Shown: positions 1-7,889, counted from the first letter of the stretch. The stretch is DNA of 25,280 nucleotides from JAGLTN01 sp035403325 (GCA_964492365.1 CAZBKA010000032.1:1-25280), one strand, 5' to 3'. Program-made: numbers and translations. Notes: generated by a model from the sequence alone, not told the origin.

Positions 1-94
1 CCCTTTCCATAGAGCTAATCTGAAAGTTAACATCTTCCAGCAGTGCCGGACCGCCAAATCCAAATTTTACATTTTGCATTGCAATAAGCGACAT
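1..94 (-). CDS. ABC-F family ATPase (Uup-like), N-terminal fragment
   Basis: This is the first 31 codons of a minus-strand gene running off the left edge. It starts at ATG 94-92 and reads MSLIAMQNVKFGFGG, then a PALLEDVNFQI segment. The pattern of a beta strand, an aromatic-glycine A-loop region ('FGFGG') and 'LLEDVNFQI' is the usual opening of soluble duplicated-ATPase ABC-F proteins of the Uup type, which act on ribosomes and have no membrane partner. The Walker A motif would follow just beyond the edge, so the family call rests only on the opening. It is transcribed away from the ABC-2 operon, and the roughly 286 bases between them carry both promoter regions. A simple ABC exporter ATPase is the alternative. 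Confidence 0.6.
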   Translation of the reverse strand, partial: MSLIAMQNVKFGFGGPALLEDVNFQISSMER

Positions 95-137
95 AAAAAC
101 ACCCAACTGATTTTTCACATAGTATTAACCATAAATC

Positions 138-155
138 GCCTTATCAACATAAGGC
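138..155. other. Perfect 7-bp hairpin in the leader region of the ABC-F gene
   Basis: GCCTTAT and ATAAGGC flank a four-base loop. The hairpin lies about 45 bases upstream of the ABC-F start codon and could be in its 5' untranslated leader. No T-run follows it in either direction, so it is not a standard terminator. Its function is unknown. Confidence 0.3.
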
Positions 156-301
156 CGAGGCATTCTACCTGAAAGGATAATATTAATCCAGCAATCATTG
201 TTTAAAAAAACTACGACGGAATATGGCACAGAAGTTTACCTGTTTTATTGGAGGATACAGAGAAAAACTGTTTTTGCATAGAAACCTGCAATAACATGTC
301 A

Positions 302-338
302 ATTCTGGAAGTTTTATAATAAAAATATTCTGGAAATT
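302..338 (+). repeat. Direct repeat upstream of the ABC-2 operon promoter
   Basis: ATTCTGGAAGTT (302-313) and ATTCTGGAAATT (327-338) differ at one base and are 25 bp apart start to start. The second copy ends just upstream of the -35 element at 342. Each unit contains the small dyad TTC-TG-GAA. The position fits an operator for an unknown regulator, but the AT-rich context makes chance possible. Confidence 0.3.
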
Positions 339-341
339 ATA

Positions 342-369
342 TTGACTTAATCTTTCACCGTTATATATT
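342..369 (+). promoter_or_regulatory. Predicted sigma70-type promoter of the ABC-2 exporter operon
   Basis: TTGACT (342-347) and TATATT (364-369) are separated by 16 bp. Transcription would start near 375-377, only about five bases before ATG 381. This argues against an upstream in-frame TTG at 369, which lies inside the -10 element, and suggests a nearly leaderless mRNA. No Shine-Dalgarno sequence is visible. Confidence 0.5.
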
Positions 370-380
370 TGTTATTATCA

Positions 381-1334
381 ATGGAGATTCTGCAAATAAA
401 AAACATTAAAAAAGAGTTTGGCACATTGACAGCGGTTAATGATGTTTCGATGTCCATTGAGCAAGGTCAGGTGCTTGGTCTGATCGGTCCCAACGGTGCT
501 GGAAAAACTACACTTCTTAGAATTCTTGCTACATTGCTCAGGCCGACAGATGGAAATGCAACGATCCTTGGCTATGATCTAAAAAAAGAATACCTTAACA
601 TACGACAACATATTGGTTTTTTGCCTGATTTTTTCAATCTTTATAATGACCTCACACTTGCTGAGTGCCTTAAATTTTTTGCAAACATCTATAAGGTTGA
701 GCCCGGATTGATACCTGGGCGGATCGATTCTGTTTTAGAATTTGTTGATCTTGAGGAGAAAAGGAATTCTTTTGTAAGGCATCTTTCAAGGGGAATGATC
801 CAGAGGATGGGCGTTGGTGCGATGCTGGTTCATGAGCCTGAAGTTTTGCTGCTCGACGAACCGGCTTCTGGTCTGGACCCTAAGCAGAGAATTAAACTGC
901 GTGAGGTTATAAAAAGGTTAAGCAAACAAGGCAAGACTGTTATCATATCTTCACATATATTAACTGAGCTGTCGGGGTTATGCTCTCATGTTGCGATAAT
1001 GAATAAGGGAAAAGTCGTATTGCAGGGTGCAGTTAATGATATTCAACAAAAAGTTGAAGGCTCAAGAAGGGTTGCTGTAACTGTATTGGAAAATTGTGAC
1101 AAGGCAATTGAGCTTGCAAAAGCTTTTCCAAGTGTAAAAGTAATCAATGTTCGGGATAATACCATGAACATCGAGATGGCAGGAAACCTTGAAGAACTTG
1201 CGGGCTTAAATGCACATCTGGTTAATAATAATATTAAAGTTGTGGCCTTTTCTGAGGAAAAAACGGATCTGGAAGATATTTTTATGGCTATATCTGACCA
1301 GGAGCAAATAAGTTCTAATGAGGACATGAAATGA
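381..1334 (+). CDS. ABC-2 type exporter, ATP-binding subunit
   Basis: This 317-residue ATPase would power an ABC-2 export complex at the inner membrane. From ATG 381 it shows Walker A GPNGAGKT (residues 36-43), the signature LSRGM (135-139), Walker B VLLLDEP (155-161) and the H-loop histidine in SSHIL (H192). A C-terminal extension of about 100 residues is typical of CcmA-type exporter ATPases. The ATG is preferred over an in-frame TTG twelve bases upstream, because the TTG overlaps the predicted -10 box and would add only four residues. The gene's last codons overlap the permease start as ATGA, indicating translational coupling. The cargo cannot be told from sequence; drugs, lipids or polysaccharide precursors are all possible for this family. 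Confidence 0.9.
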   Translation: MEILQIKNIKKEFGTLTAVNDVSMSIEQGQVLGLIGPNGAGKTTLLRILATLLRPTDGNATILGYDLKKEYLNIRQHIGFLPDFFNLYNDLTLAECLKFFANIYKVEPGLIPGRIDSVLEFVDLEEKRNSFVRHLSRGMIQRMGVGAMLVHEPEVLLLDEPASGLDPKQRIKLREVIKRLSKQGKTVIISSHILTELSGLCSHVAIMNKGKVVLQGAVNDIQQKVEGSRRVAVTVLENCDKAIELAKAFPSVKVINVRDNTMNIEMAGNLEELAGLNAHLVNNNIKVVAFSEEKTDLEDIFMAISDQEQISSNEDMK

Positions 1335-2794
1335 TCAGCAATCCGTTAATACAGCGATACCGCTACAGCACACTGCGTCCAAAGCAACTCTGGGTATATG
1401 TTACTATCTATTTTTCTGTTATATTTCTATTAGTTTCAATCAATTATACTCTTTATAAGTATCAGGGGTTTATTGTAGATATTACAAAGTTGCATGAGAA
1501 TCTGTATTACCAGTTCCTGACCTTCCAGATAGTAATATTATTTTTCTGGAGCGCATATAATAGCGGCTCTGCGATCAAAGAGGAAATGTTAAATAAGTCC
1601 TTTGATTTCTTCAGACTATACCCGATACCACCTCATCAAAAGGCACTTGGGATCATCATCGGTAAAAATCTTTTAGTTTTTATCTTTGCAGCAATCAACT
1701 TCTTATTGCTTATCTATTTTGGTATAGCTGGAAGAATAAACGTAACTCTGCAAATGCAAATCCTCCTTGCAATCATATCGACAGCAATTTTCATCAACCT
1801 GTTTTCTTTAATGATATCAATCAATTCACACCCAAGAAGTAAAAATGAAGGCATAATGCGTATATTGCCTATCATATTCCTTTTGGGACCACTGGCTTTG
1901 AATATTGCGGTGGCCTTAGCAAAAATTGAAGATTTACAGGAATATATGGTGTATTTTTTCAAAATAAAAATACCGATACTGATGCTGATCTCTCTCATAG
2001 CTTTGTATCTTAGCTGCTGGACATTCAAAGGCATATTACGGAGGTTTACATATGAGCAGGATTCTCTTTTTACCAGAAAAGGAGCATTGCTCTTTTTTGT
2101 CAATTATATTTTGGTAGTAACGGGTTTGTATTACAACTACCTGCCTGATAAAGGCTCTGAACTTGTCTACGCTTATTGTGTCAGCATATTAATTCCCGTT
2201 TTGATTATTCCGCTTGGATCGTTGCATAGGCTTGATCAGTACATAGAGTACACAGGGGTGATTCAAAAACAACTCGGTTCGAGTAAAAAAAATGTTTTTC
2301 CAATCCTGAGACAATCGAATCTTGCTTTAGGAGTCAGCTTGTTTGCAATATGGGCTGTTTCTTCAATAACAGCAGCTTTTTTCGCCAACTATCAGGAAGT
2401 GTTATCACTATCGAATCTGTATAATATATTTGTCTTATTAACTTGTTATTTGTTTTCGATACTTCTGCTGGAAGTTTACGCTGTTTACAATTCAGAATCG
2501 AATAAAATCGGGCTGCTTTTGTGTTTCATTATAGGCCTGTACACAATTTTGCCTTTCATTCTGGCAGGTCTGTTTAGAAACAATTTACTTTCTCTTTACA
2601 GCCCGTTTGGATTCATCTCTTCGATGTTCTTTGAGGAGGCGGAAATAGATATCAGCATTCAAAATACATTTTCATTGATAAATGCTCTGTTATGCGTATT
2701 CCCATCCCTGTTTGTTCTGAACCGCTATAAATATATCATCAAACAACGTCAAAGCATGACCACTTTAGAAAACTCTAATGCCGCACAATCATAA
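1331..2794 (+). CDS. ABC-2 type exporter, membrane permease subunit
   Basis: This 487-residue protein is very hydrophobic, with roughly ten to twelve membrane spans. Examples are the region after WVYVTIYFS near the N terminus, paired spans around ILLAIISTAIFINLFSLM, and repeated Leu/Ile/Phe blocks in the C-terminal half. It lacks ATPase motifs. Its ATG overlaps the stop of the ATPase gene by four bases, so the two are almost certainly made together and form one exporter. The C terminus is polar and includes KYIIKQRQS. The family call (ABC-2 permease) follows from partner and topology rather than a diagnostic motif. Its stop codon is followed at once by a hairpin that serves the opposing operon. 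Confidence 0.78.
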   Translation: MISNPLIQRYRYSTLRPKQLWVYVTIYFSVIFLLVSINYTLYKYQGFIVDITKLHENLYYQFLTFQIVILFFWSAYNSGSAIKEEMLNKSFDFFRLYPIPPHQKALGIIIGKNLLVFIFAAINFLLLIYFGIAGRINVTLQMQILLAIISTAIFINLFSLMISINSHPRSKNEGIMRILPIIFLLGPLALNIAVALAKIEDLQEYMVYFFKIKIPILMLISLIALYLSCWTFKGILRRFTYEQDSLFTRKGALLFFVNYILVVTGLYYNYLPDKGSELVYAYCVSILIPVLIIPLGSLHRLDQYIEYTGVIQKQLGSSKKNVFPILRQSNLALGVSLFAIWAVSSITAAFFANYQEVLSLSNLYNIFVLLTCYLFSILLLEVYAVYNSESNKIGLLLCFIIGLYTILPFILAGLFRNNLLSLYSPFGFISSMFFEEAEIDISIQNTFSLINALLCVFPSLFVLNRYKYIIKQRQSMTTLENSNAAQS

Positions 2795-2840
2795 AAAACC
2801 CAACAGCTTTTTAACAATGATTTATTAAAAAACTGCTGGG
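2795..2840 (-). terminator. Intrinsic terminator of the Gfo/Idh operon
   Basis: Read on the minus strand, CCCAGCAGTTTTTTAA (2840-2825) can pair with TTAAAAAGCTGTTGGG (2814-2799) across a ten-base loop. The only non-Watson-Crick positions are two G-U wobbles, and TTTTTTAT follows directly. On the plus strand the same positions become A-C mismatches and no comparable T-run follows, so it mainly serves the leftward operon. Confidence 0.8.
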
Positions 2841-2868
2841 CTGGTTTAAATAAAAATCTTAAATTATT

Positions 2869-4161
2869 TTACGCAGGTCGCATATTGCCGTTGCGCCACG
2901 TTTTACTTTTCCACTTTCCATTAGTAAAGTCTGGTACTTTTACCGGGGTGGAACCTTTATCAAGCGACTTTCGGCTGCAGTGACAAATACTGCTCCACAT
3001 CGCAGCATCATAAACATCGACCCATGGCTCACGGTTTTGTCGAACCATTTCTACAAAATCACGCAACACAAAGTAATCACCACCGCCATGACCCGCATTT
3101 TCAGCTGCTTGACCATCTTTTTTCCAATACGGATGATCATATTTTTCCAGAAATTCATTCGTTTTGGTCCATTGATCCATTTCACCTACAGAAATCGAAT
3201 CGTATCTTGAATTGTATCTTGCTTTATTGCCCTGCAGCAGATAGAAATTGTCTATCGGCCCCGGTGATGTTGTATCATAGAATAATGTTATCATACCACC
3301 GCTGGCAAGCTTTAGCAGACAAGTGGTCATTTCGTTGCTTTTATACTCTATTTTTGCAGCTTCGCTGTCCTTACCAAATTTCTCAGCAGCATAATAATTA
3401 TTAATTCTGCCCCTGGTTCCCATCGCAACACACTCGGTTATGCGATCACCATCATTGAGACCAAAACTCTTTGATATTGGCCCCATGGCATGCGTCGGGT
3501 AGGCGTTGCCGTAAGCATCTCTGACCATTTCACCCCTCCACGTCAGCTTACCATCACCATAAAATTGTAAGGATTTGCAGTTGTGGATATAGGAACATTC
3601 ACCATAATAGATATCGCCGAAGAAACCCTGCTGAGACATATTATAGACCAGCATATTAGGCCTTGAATAGCAATAGTTTTCCATCATCATGAAGTGACGA
3701 CCTGTTTTTTCTTTTGTTTTTACCACTTGCCAAAGTTTGTCATTGTTTCCCGATAGTACGACTTCTGTAGCAACATCCTTGCCTGCATTCATAGCGTCTA
3801 TCGCCATATCTGCGTGCCAGTTTATTGGTGTACAAACCATAACTGCATCGATGTCATCTCTTTCAAGCAAATTGCGATAATCATATTCGCCTTTTGTATA
3901 TTTTATCGGCGTATTTCCATTCTTCTCCTTAACAATTTGAGCAGCAAGTTCAGCTGCCCCTTCATTGATATCACATACAGCAGGCACCTCTACTCCTGCG
4001 TTTAGGAGCAGACCCTTTAGCATTCCGATGCCGCGACCACCTGTGCCGATAACACCAATCCTTACAGCTTTAGCACTCTGCTCATCAGCTCTTAATATTC
4101 CGCCAACACTAAGTGCAGCAATCGTACCTACAGAAGCACTCAAAAATTCTCTGCGATTCAT
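2869..4161 (-). CDS. Tat-exported Gfo/Idh/MocA protein, GH109-like
   Basis: This 430-residue protein starts with the twin-arginine signal MNRREFLSASVG (Arg3-Arg4), so it is probably exported folded with its cofactor. The ATG at 4161 has an AGGA about ten bases upstream; a TTG 27 bases further up lacks support. A Rossmann dinucleotide site follows (VIGTGGRGIG, about 37-46). The usual EKP motif is replaced by TEVV (132-135). The segment MMMENYCY (158-165) and the motif YPTH followed by AMGP (221-228) resemble family GH109, NAD-dependent alpha-N-acetylgalactosaminidases that use a redox-assisted elimination. Substrate specificity is not predictable, and a general carbohydrate oxidoreductase remains possible. 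It is the last gene of a three-gene operon, 31 bases after its neighbour, and is followed by a terminator. Confidence 0.8.
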   Translation of the reverse strand: MNRREFLSASVGTIAALSVGGILRADEQSAKAVRIGVIGTGGRGIGMLKGLLLNAGVEVPAVCDINEGAAELAAQIVKEKNGNTPIKYTKGEYDYRNLLERDDIDAVMVCTPINWHADMAIDAMNAGKDVATEVVLSGNNDKLWQVVKTKEKTGRHFMMMENYCYSRPNMLVYNMSQQGFFGDIYYGECSYIHNCKSLQFYGDGKLTWRGEMVRDAYGNAYPTHAMGPISKSFGLNDGDRITECVAMGTRGRINNYYAAEKFGKDSEAAKIEYKSNEMTTCLLKLASGGMITLFYDTTSPGPIDNFYLLQGNKARYNSRYDSISVGEMDQWTKTNEFLEKYDHPYWKKDGQAAENAGHGGGDYFVLRDFVEMVRQNREPWVDVYDAAMWSSICHCSRKSLDKGSTPVKVPDFTNGKWKSKTWRNGNMRPA

Positions 4162-4192
4162 ATATAAGTTTCCTGTTTTTATAAACAATTTT

Positions 4193-5398
4193 TTATAATG
4201 TGTACTGTGGAATCTTCAGCAGCTCACCATCTTTTAATGCCGACTGGTGTGCCACTACACCCGCAACTGTCATGTTTAATGCCCATGCAATATTGACCAA
4301 TGGCGTCCGCTTTTGAAGAATCGAAGTTATAAATTCATCACAAAGATAACCATGAGCGCCGCCATGACCGCCCGCTGAAACGGTTGTCGGTAGCGGTGGT
4401 TTTGCAAGATTAAGTTTTGAAATATCAGCCGAACCCTGGTAAGCCATTCCGTACATAGAACCTTTTTCACCTCGCACACGCCCTGCTTCCGCACCATAGC
4501 CCTGTGTATCCCAGCTTACTGCCATACGTGCCATGCCGCCTTCACTTGTGCGGAATAGTGCAATTTCGGTTCCGAAGGGATTTTTGTAAGCATTACCCGA
4601 TGGTTGGAACTGGGGGATAATACTCTTAGAACCCATGCAGGAAACTTCTGTAAAACTGCCTCCTGTAACACAAACATAATATGCATTAGAGTGTGTCGGA
4701 TACCATTGAGGCGGACCACCTATTCTCCAGTTTTTATACGAATCTATCGGGTCCCATGCGTAATGGAAATACTCGCCTTCAGCATAAATTATTTTTCCAA
4801 ATCCGCCAGAATTGTATACTGTACGCATTGCATAAAGTTCATCATGGAATGATGAAGTTTCAAAAAGCATGTAGTTTAAACCTGAAGATTTGACCGCTTC
4901 ATAGAGCTTGTCAGCATCTTCAAGTGAACCGAAAACAGCTGGTACTGCGCTGGCAACATGTTTGCCATTTTTTAGTACCTCTATGCAATGTTTTGCATGA
5001 CTTGGGGCATCTGTTGCCACAAAAACCGCCTCTATTTCCGGATCTTTTACGAGTTCTTCAAGCGATGGATATGTTTTACTGCAACGGGCTGCTGCCGCAA
5101 GACCCTGACATCGTTCAGGAATCAGGTCACTAACTGCAACTACCTCTACATTAGGATGATCCTGGAAACCAAACTGAGCTGAAAACTGACAAAGACCAAA
5201 ACCAACAAGACCAACCTTGACTTTACGATCTGATACACTCTGCCAAACTTTGCTGACGTCTGTGTTGCTCTTGGTGTCATCAAACCCCTGTATTACCTTT
5301 TTCTCTTCCGCTAAAGCCTGACCGCCCAGAGCAACAATACCGGCACCGGCAACAGAGGTTTTCAAAAAAGAGCGCCTCGAAAAAATTGACTTGCTCAT
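4193..5398 (-). CDS. Tat-exported Gfo/Idh/MocA oxidoreductase, copy A
   Basis: This 401-residue protein begins with a Tat signal (FSRRSFLKTS, Arg8-Arg9). A hydrophobic stretch and a likely cleavage after ALA (residue 30) follow. The Rossmann motif VGFG is at about 65-68. The EKP motif of dehydrogenases in this family is replaced by SAVPAV (150-155), and a YPTH motif sits at 233-236, as in the neighbouring GH109-like protein. A GGAG lies nine bases before the ATG. It is about 86% identical to the next gene upstream (I count about 55 differences by eye, no gaps). Changes cluster at some likely pocket positions, for example YAWD here against FMSE in copy B after EYFH. Role: probably periplasmic carbohydrate conversion; substrate unknown. 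It may have diverged in specificity after duplication. Confidence 0.85.
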   Translation of the reverse strand: MSKSIFSRRSFLKTSVAGAGIVALGGQALAEEKKVIQGFDDTKSNTDVSKVWQSVSDRKVKVGLVGFGLCQFSAQFGFQDHPNVEVVAVSDLIPERCQGLAAAARCSKTYPSLEELVKDPEIEAVFVATDAPSHAKHCIEVLKNGKHVASAVPAVFGSLEDADKLYEAVKSSGLNYMLFETSSFHDELYAMRTVYNSGGFGKIIYAEGEYFHYAWDPIDSYKNWRIGGPPQWYPTHSNAYYVCVTGGSFTEVSCMGSKSIIPQFQPSGNAYKNPFGTEIALFRTSEGGMARMAVSWDTQGYGAEAGRVRGEKGSMYGMAYQGSADISKLNLAKPPLPTTVSAGGHGGAHGYLCDEFITSILQKRTPLVNIAWALNMTVAGVVAHQSALKDGELLKIPQYTL

Positions 5399-5493
5399 AA
5401 TTAAGTCTCCAAATTTAATAATTCAAAAAGTTTCAATTATTTAGACAAAACCAAATAAACACTTGATTTTCAATTAGCAAAACTTGTGTTTAC

Positions 5494-5518
5494 AAATTCT
5501 CTGTGATTAATATATAAG
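5494..5518 (-). pseudogene. Fossil of the 5' end of the GH109-like gene between the two copies
   Basis: The sequence downstream of copy B matches the start region of the GH109-like gene at 23 of 25 bases (compare 4144-4168). It preserves codons 1-6 as ATT AAT CAC AGA GAA TTT, where the live gene has ATG AAT CGC AGA GAA TTT. The start codon is thus lost and the frame stops matching after codon 6. It marks the duplication junction: the copied unit ended a few codons inside the neighbouring gene. Confidence 0.8.
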
Positions 5519-5541
5519 CATCTTGTACGTCATAACCACTT

Positions 5542-6747
5542 TTATAACGTATATTGTGGAATCTTCATCAATTCACCATCTTTTAATGCCGACTGATGCG
5601 CTACAATGCCGGCAACCGTCATGTTTAATGCCCACGCAATATTAACCAATGGCGTTCGCTTTTCAAGAATCGAGGTTATGAACTCATTTGAAAGATATCC
5701 ATGCGAACCGCCGTGACCACCCGCTGAAACGGTTGTCGGTAGCGGTGGTTTTGCAAGATTAAGTTTGGATATGTCAGCCAGACCCTGATATTCCATTCCG
5801 TACATAGAGCCTTTTTCACCGCGTACTCTGCCTGCTTCTGCACCATAACCTGGTGTACCCCAGCTTACCGCCATACGTGCCATGCCGCCTTCACTTGTTC
5901 GGAACAACGCTATTTCTGTATCGAAAGAATTTTTGTAAGCATTACTCGTTGGTTGAAATTCTGGGATAATGCTCTTACTGGCCATACAAGAAACTTCTGT
6001 AAAGCTCCCGCCCGTAACACAAACATAATATGCGTTAGAATGTGTTGGATACCATTGCGGCGGTAAGCCTATTCTCCAGCCCTTATATGAATCAATAGGT
6101 TCCGACATAAAATGGAAATATTCGCCTTCGGTGTAGATCATTTTGCCGAATCCGCCGTCATTGTATATTTTACGCATTGCGTAGGTTTCATTGTGGAAAG
6201 ATGAAGTTTCGCAAAGCATATAGTTCAGACCTGAGGATTTTACCGCTTCATAAAGCTGGTCAGCTTGTTCGAGCGAACCAAAAACTGCCGGCACTGCGCA
6301 AGCAACGTGTTTGCCATGCTTTAGTACATTAATACAATGCTCTGCATGATGTGGAGCATCTGTTGCAACAAAAACCGCCTCTATTTCAGGATCCTTTACA
6401 AGTTCTTCAAGTGACGGATACGTTTTGCTGCAACGACATGCTGCTGCCAGCGCCTGACATCTTTCAGGAATCAAATCACTTACAGCAATTACCTCTACGT
6501 TAGGATGATCTTGGAAGCCAAACTGGGCACCAAACTGACAAACACCGAAACCAACAATGCCAACCTTGACTTTTCGGCTGGATACCGGTTGCCATACCTT
6601 GCTCGTGTCTGTATTGCTGTTTGTATCATCAAAACCTGCAATTACTTTTTTCTCCTCTGCCAAAGCTTGCCCGCCTAAAGCGAGAATACCAGCACCGGCA
6701 ATAGAAGTTTGCAAAAAAGATCGCCTTGAAAAAGATGGTCTGGTCAT
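5542..6747 (-). CDS. Tat-exported Gfo/Idh/MocA oxidoreductase, copy B
   Basis: This 401-residue paralogue of copy A is the first gene of the operon. It has the same Tat signal (FSRRSFLQTS, Arg8-Arg9), an ALA cleavage site near residue 30, a Rossmann motif VGFG, CAVPAV in place of the EKP motif, and YPTH at 233-236. A GGAG precedes the ATG at about nine bases. It is divergent from the PocR-AraC regulator across 215 bp, which suggests direct control by that regulator. Because it alone keeps the full upstream region, it is probably the ancestral promoter-proximal position. I infer a periplasmic NAD(P)-containing enzyme acting on sugars or glycosides; the reaction is not known. Confidence 0.85.
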   Translation of the reverse strand: MTRPSFSRRSFLQTSIAGAGILALGGQALAEEKKVIAGFDDTNSNTDTSKVWQPVSSRKVKVGIVGFGVCQFGAQFGFQDHPNVEVIAVSDLIPERCQALAAACRCSKTYPSLEELVKDPEIEAVFVATDAPHHAEHCINVLKHGKHVACAVPAVFGSLEQADQLYEAVKSSGLNYMLCETSSFHNETYAMRKIYNDGGFGKMIYTEGEYFHFMSEPIDSYKGWRIGLPPQWYPTHSNAYYVCVTGGSFTEVSCMASKSIIPEFQPTSNAYKNSFDTEIALFRTSEGGMARMAVSWGTPGYGAEAGRVRGEKGSMYGMEYQGLADISKLNLAKPPLPTTVSAGGHGGSHGYLSNEFITSILEKRTPLVNIAWALNMTVAGIVAHQSALKDGELMKIPQYTL

Positions 6748-6838
6748 AATAATGTCTCCAAATTTAATAATTAATATGTTCTTTTAAATTTAAACGAAAC
6801 CCGCTTTATTTAATACTCAATCAGCAAAACATTGTTCA

Positions 6839-6851
6839 TTGTGCAGATTGT
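6839..6851. promoter_or_regulatory. Candidate operator, inverted match to 7877-7889
   Basis: TTGTGCAGATTGT lies in the divergent intergenic region, about 92-104 bp upstream of the copy B start and about 112 bp upstream of the AraC start. Its exact reverse complement recurs just past the regulator gene. The location suits an AraC-family binding site, but binding is inferred only. The rest of 6748-6962 is AT-rich. I could not settle on a convincing promoter for the leftward operon, which is common at activator-dependent promoters. Confidence 0.4.
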
Positions 6852-6927
6852 AACTGCGATTTTAAAATGATTAAACCCATTCTGTTGCCAAGCTTATCTC
6901 ATTTATTGCTGTTTTTTTAGCAAAAAT

Positions 6928-6956
6928 ATGGCAATAAATTTAATTATGAGTATAAT
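6928..6956 (+). promoter_or_regulatory. Predicted promoter of the PocR-AraC regulator
   Basis: ATGGCA (6928-6933) and a perfect TATAAT (6951-6956) are 17 bp apart. Transcription would begin about seven bases after the -10 box, at or beside the A of ATG 6963. That predicts a leaderless mRNA and agrees with the absence of any Shine-Dalgarno sequence. Confidence 0.5.
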
Positions 6957-6962
6957 GACAAT

Positions 6963-7847
6963 ATGGGTTCAATAGCCAACAATAAATTTAGTTGTAACGA
7001 TCTGCTCAATTTGAAGGAATTTGAGCTTTGCTATGAGAGCTTTTCAAAATTTACCGATTTGCCATTAGCAATAGTAAATCCTGAAAAAATTTCTGAGGCA
7101 AAATTATACAGCAAGGAATTTAATCCTTTATGCAAACTCATTGCTGAAGTTCCAGGTTGCCGGCAGAATTGTATTAAACTTGACAGTGAACAAATACAAA
7201 AAGCTATAAGCCATGAAAGAGGACTATGCTATGAATGTCACCTCGGAATGGTTGACATAACAATCCCCATATTTGTTGATGGCAATCATATTGCTACAAT
7301 TATTTGCGGACAGGTTTTCCCAAAAGCTCACAACGAAATATCGTTTAATGCTTTGTGGAAAAAGCTTGAACAATTCCGCCTTGATAAAGAACTAATCAGA
7401 AAGGCATATTATGATACACCTTACATGCCGGCGGATAAAATTAAAGCTGCTGTAGATATGCTTTATTATTTTGCACAATATTTTTGTGAATCGGCGCATA
7501 AGTTAAAAATTGCAAAAAATCAGGAGCAAAACTCTGAAATAAAAAAAGCTAAAGAATACATTTTGAAAAATTATAAACAACCTTTAACACTGCCTGATGT
7601 AGCCGAAAGGGTTTGCCTTTCTAAATATCATTTCAGCAGAATGTTTAAAAAAATAGAGGGTATCAATTTTAGTCACTACCTTCGCCAGATTCGCTTAGGA
7701 CAGGCAAAGGAACTTTTAAGAAAAACAGATTTATCTATTGGTGAAATTGCACACAATTGCGGCTTTATCGACCGTAAGCACTTCAATAAGGTCTTTAAAG
7801 AAACTCAACAATCCAGCCCGCGGGATTTTCGTAAAAAAATAAAATAA
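6963..7847 (+). CDS. PocR-domain AraC-family transcriptional regulator
   Basis: This 294-residue regulator has an N-terminal PocR-type ligand-sensing domain (about residues 14-180) and a C-terminal AraC double helix-turn-helix (about 193-292). The sensing domain carries four cysteines at 66, 70, 89 and 92 in the pattern CRQNC ... CYEC, typical of the PocR family. The DNA-binding part shows LPDVAERVCLSKYHFSRMFK and a second helix-turn-helix around IGEIAHNCGFIDRKHFNKVFK. In AraC family members this region binds direct-repeat sites and usually activates transcription. It is divergent from the Gfo/Idh operon, so that operon is its most likely target; the inducer is probably a small molecule from the polysaccharide being used. 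The ATG at 6963 was chosen because it sits seven bases after TATAAT. Confidence 0.9.
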   Translation: MGSIANNKFSCNDLLNLKEFELCYESFSKFTDLPLAIVNPEKISEAKLYSKEFNPLCKLIAEVPGCRQNCIKLDSEQIQKAISHERGLCYECHLGMVDITIPIFVDGNHIATIICGQVFPKAHNEISFNALWKKLEQFRLDKELIRKAYYDTPYMPADKIKAAVDMLYYFAQYFCESAHKLKIAKNQEQNSEIKKAKEYILKNYKQPLTLPDVAERVCLSKYHFSRMFKKIEGINFSHYLRQIRLGQAKELLRKTDLSIGEIAHNCGFIDRKHFNKVFKETQQSSPRDFRKKIK

Positions 7848-7876
7848 CAATAAAAAACCGAAATCTATTTGTACTG

Positions 7877-7889
7877 ACAATCTGCACAA
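7877..7889. repeat. Inverted copy of the candidate operator, downstream of the regulator
   Basis: ACAATCTGCACAA is the exact reverse complement of 6839-6851. The two copies bracket the regulator gene, both in short non-coding gaps. Apart from this and the adjoining terminator, 7848-7957 holds nothing else that I recognise. Confidence 0.45.

Larger units (their letters stand above)
4144..6838 (-). repeat. Tandem duplication, 1349-bp unit (two copies)
   Basis: Two units lie head to tail, at about 4144-5492 and 5493-6838. Each holds a 401-codon Gfo/Idh gene plus its upstream leader. Starts (5398, 6747) and stops (4193, 5542) are each exactly 1349 bp apart, and the two proteins align without gaps. 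The shared leaders include GTCTCCAAATTTAATAATT just upstream of both starts and a later A-rich block ending AGCAAAAC. The outer edges are judged by eye and are approximate. Confidence 0.85.

Noticed and set aside
369..380. An earlier TTG start for the ABC ATPase
   Set aside because: It lies within the predicted -10 element, has no ribosome site, and adds four residues not expected before the conserved beginning.
4162..4188. An earlier TTG start for the GH109-like gene
   Set aside because: It would place nine residues before the twin-arginine signal, while ATG 4161 has a ribosome site and gives the classic MNRREFL start.
4193..6747. The two near-identical Gfo/Idh genes as an assembly artefact
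   Set aside because: The copies differ at about 14% of residues with many nucleotide changes, and the junction holds a decayed gene start; a misassembly would give identical copies.
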